Source of the DNA: Mercurialis annua
Lineage: Eukaryota; Streptophyta; Magnoliopsida; Malpighiales; Euphorbiaceae
Assembly (NCBI RefSeq): GCF_937616625.2
Contig: NC_065576.1
Span: 250,501 to 314,500, forward strand
Direction: 5' to 3'
Length of the DNA stretch: 64,000 nt
A program made the translations under genes and the position numbers. This document shows, one piece after another, positions 63,601-64,000 of the stretch. The notes below the pieces were generated by a model. It saw only the letters and a program-made list of their open reading frames with translations, was not told the DNA's origin and ran no database searches. Within the stretch, counting starts at the first letter, position 1, and each line of letters opens with the position of its first letter.

Positions 63601-63874
63601 ATTTACCCGCCAGACATTAAATGTTATAGTTGCAATAATGTGTGGTAGGTGCAATTACATGATATCAATAATGCATCATTATCGTCCTTCTCTCATAGTC
63701 ATATCATCATCAAATTATGATGGTGGCTTTTCCTCACAACATTTTGTTCCCCTTTTAATACCTAACATTTGAGTCAAAATTACCTTCAAAAAATACTTTA
63801 AAATTATCAAACTCTTTAATTTTAAAAATTTGACAATATATAGTTTGAATCACATAGTATCCACTTGACTCTTA
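63601..63874. other. AT-rich spacer
   Basis: No feature recognised. The last three bases (TTA, 63872-63874) are the likely target site of the next element. Confidence 0.5.
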
Positions 63875-64000
63875 GGGGCCGTTTGGTTAAAGGTTGGGAA
63901 TGAGAATCGGAATGAGAAGGATTGGGAATGAGAATGATTGTTTTCATTTTTTGTTTGGTTCAAAATTAGTGTAGGAATGAGAATGGATAAAGTTTAATAA
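63875..64000. mobile_element. Start of a Tourist-like (PIF/Harbinger) MITE, cut by the window
   Basis: Begins GGGGCCGTTTGGTTAAAGG directly after TTA, the terminus and target preference of PIF/Harbinger MITEs, followed by repeated GGAATGAGAAT words. The right end is outside the window. Confidence 0.7.

Overview
This is a plant nuclear window, most likely from a eudicot. It is AT-rich, its genes have many GT-AG introns, and it is full of transposable elements. Every host gene is a recognisable plant family: RABA4 GTPase, TRM4/NSUN2-type RNA methyltransferase, DUF1771-Smr protein, MET1 DNA methyltransferase, LCB1 of serine palmitoyltransferase and a class-I plant carboxylesterase. I do not assign a species. 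For every multi-exon gene I placed the splice junctions by hand. All of these coding sequences close without an internal stop and with a total length divisible by three. Splice sites are hand calls, not transcript data.

Layout. 0.3-0.7 kb: hAT-type MITE. 1.0-2.7 kb: RABA4 GTPase (+). 3.3-5.9 kb: non-autonomous Helitron. 6.8-20.2 kb: a long solo LTR (about 3.3 kb, 5-bp target duplication) split by a 10.2-kb Mutator-like element (MULE) that has its own 9-bp target duplication. The MULE carries two convergent, apparently intact genes: an 11-exon DUF1985/Ulp1-protease gene (+) and a 4-exon MURA-type transposase (-). 20.6-21.8 kb: minisatellites. 23.1-28.5 kb: TRM4B-like tRNA m5C methyltransferase (-). 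29.5-31.0 kb: two MITEs. 31.3-34.5 kb: DUF1771-Smr gene (+) with a spliced upstream ORF. 36.8-43.2 kb: MET1 (-). 43.5-51.7 kb: a TE-rich gap with MITEs, a Helitron terminus, a hAT transposase relic and a LINE 3' end. 51.9-61.2 kb: LCB1 (+). 62.0-63.1 kb: intronless carboxylesterase (-). 63.25-64.0 kb: a fold-back MITE and the start of a Tourist-like element.

The host genes are unrelated housekeeping functions and I see no pathway cluster. The most notable object is the MULE. It appears complete and is delimited by a perfect 9-bp duplication. It pairs a transposase that keeps its DDE residues with a large Ulp1-like gene. Its non-coding DNA carries at least 40 copies of an AACTGT-centred motif, nearly all on one strand regardless of which gene is nearby. 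It resembles the Ulp1-carrying (Kaonashi-type) MULEs known from plants, so the class is known, but the motif array and internal repeats deserve a closer look.
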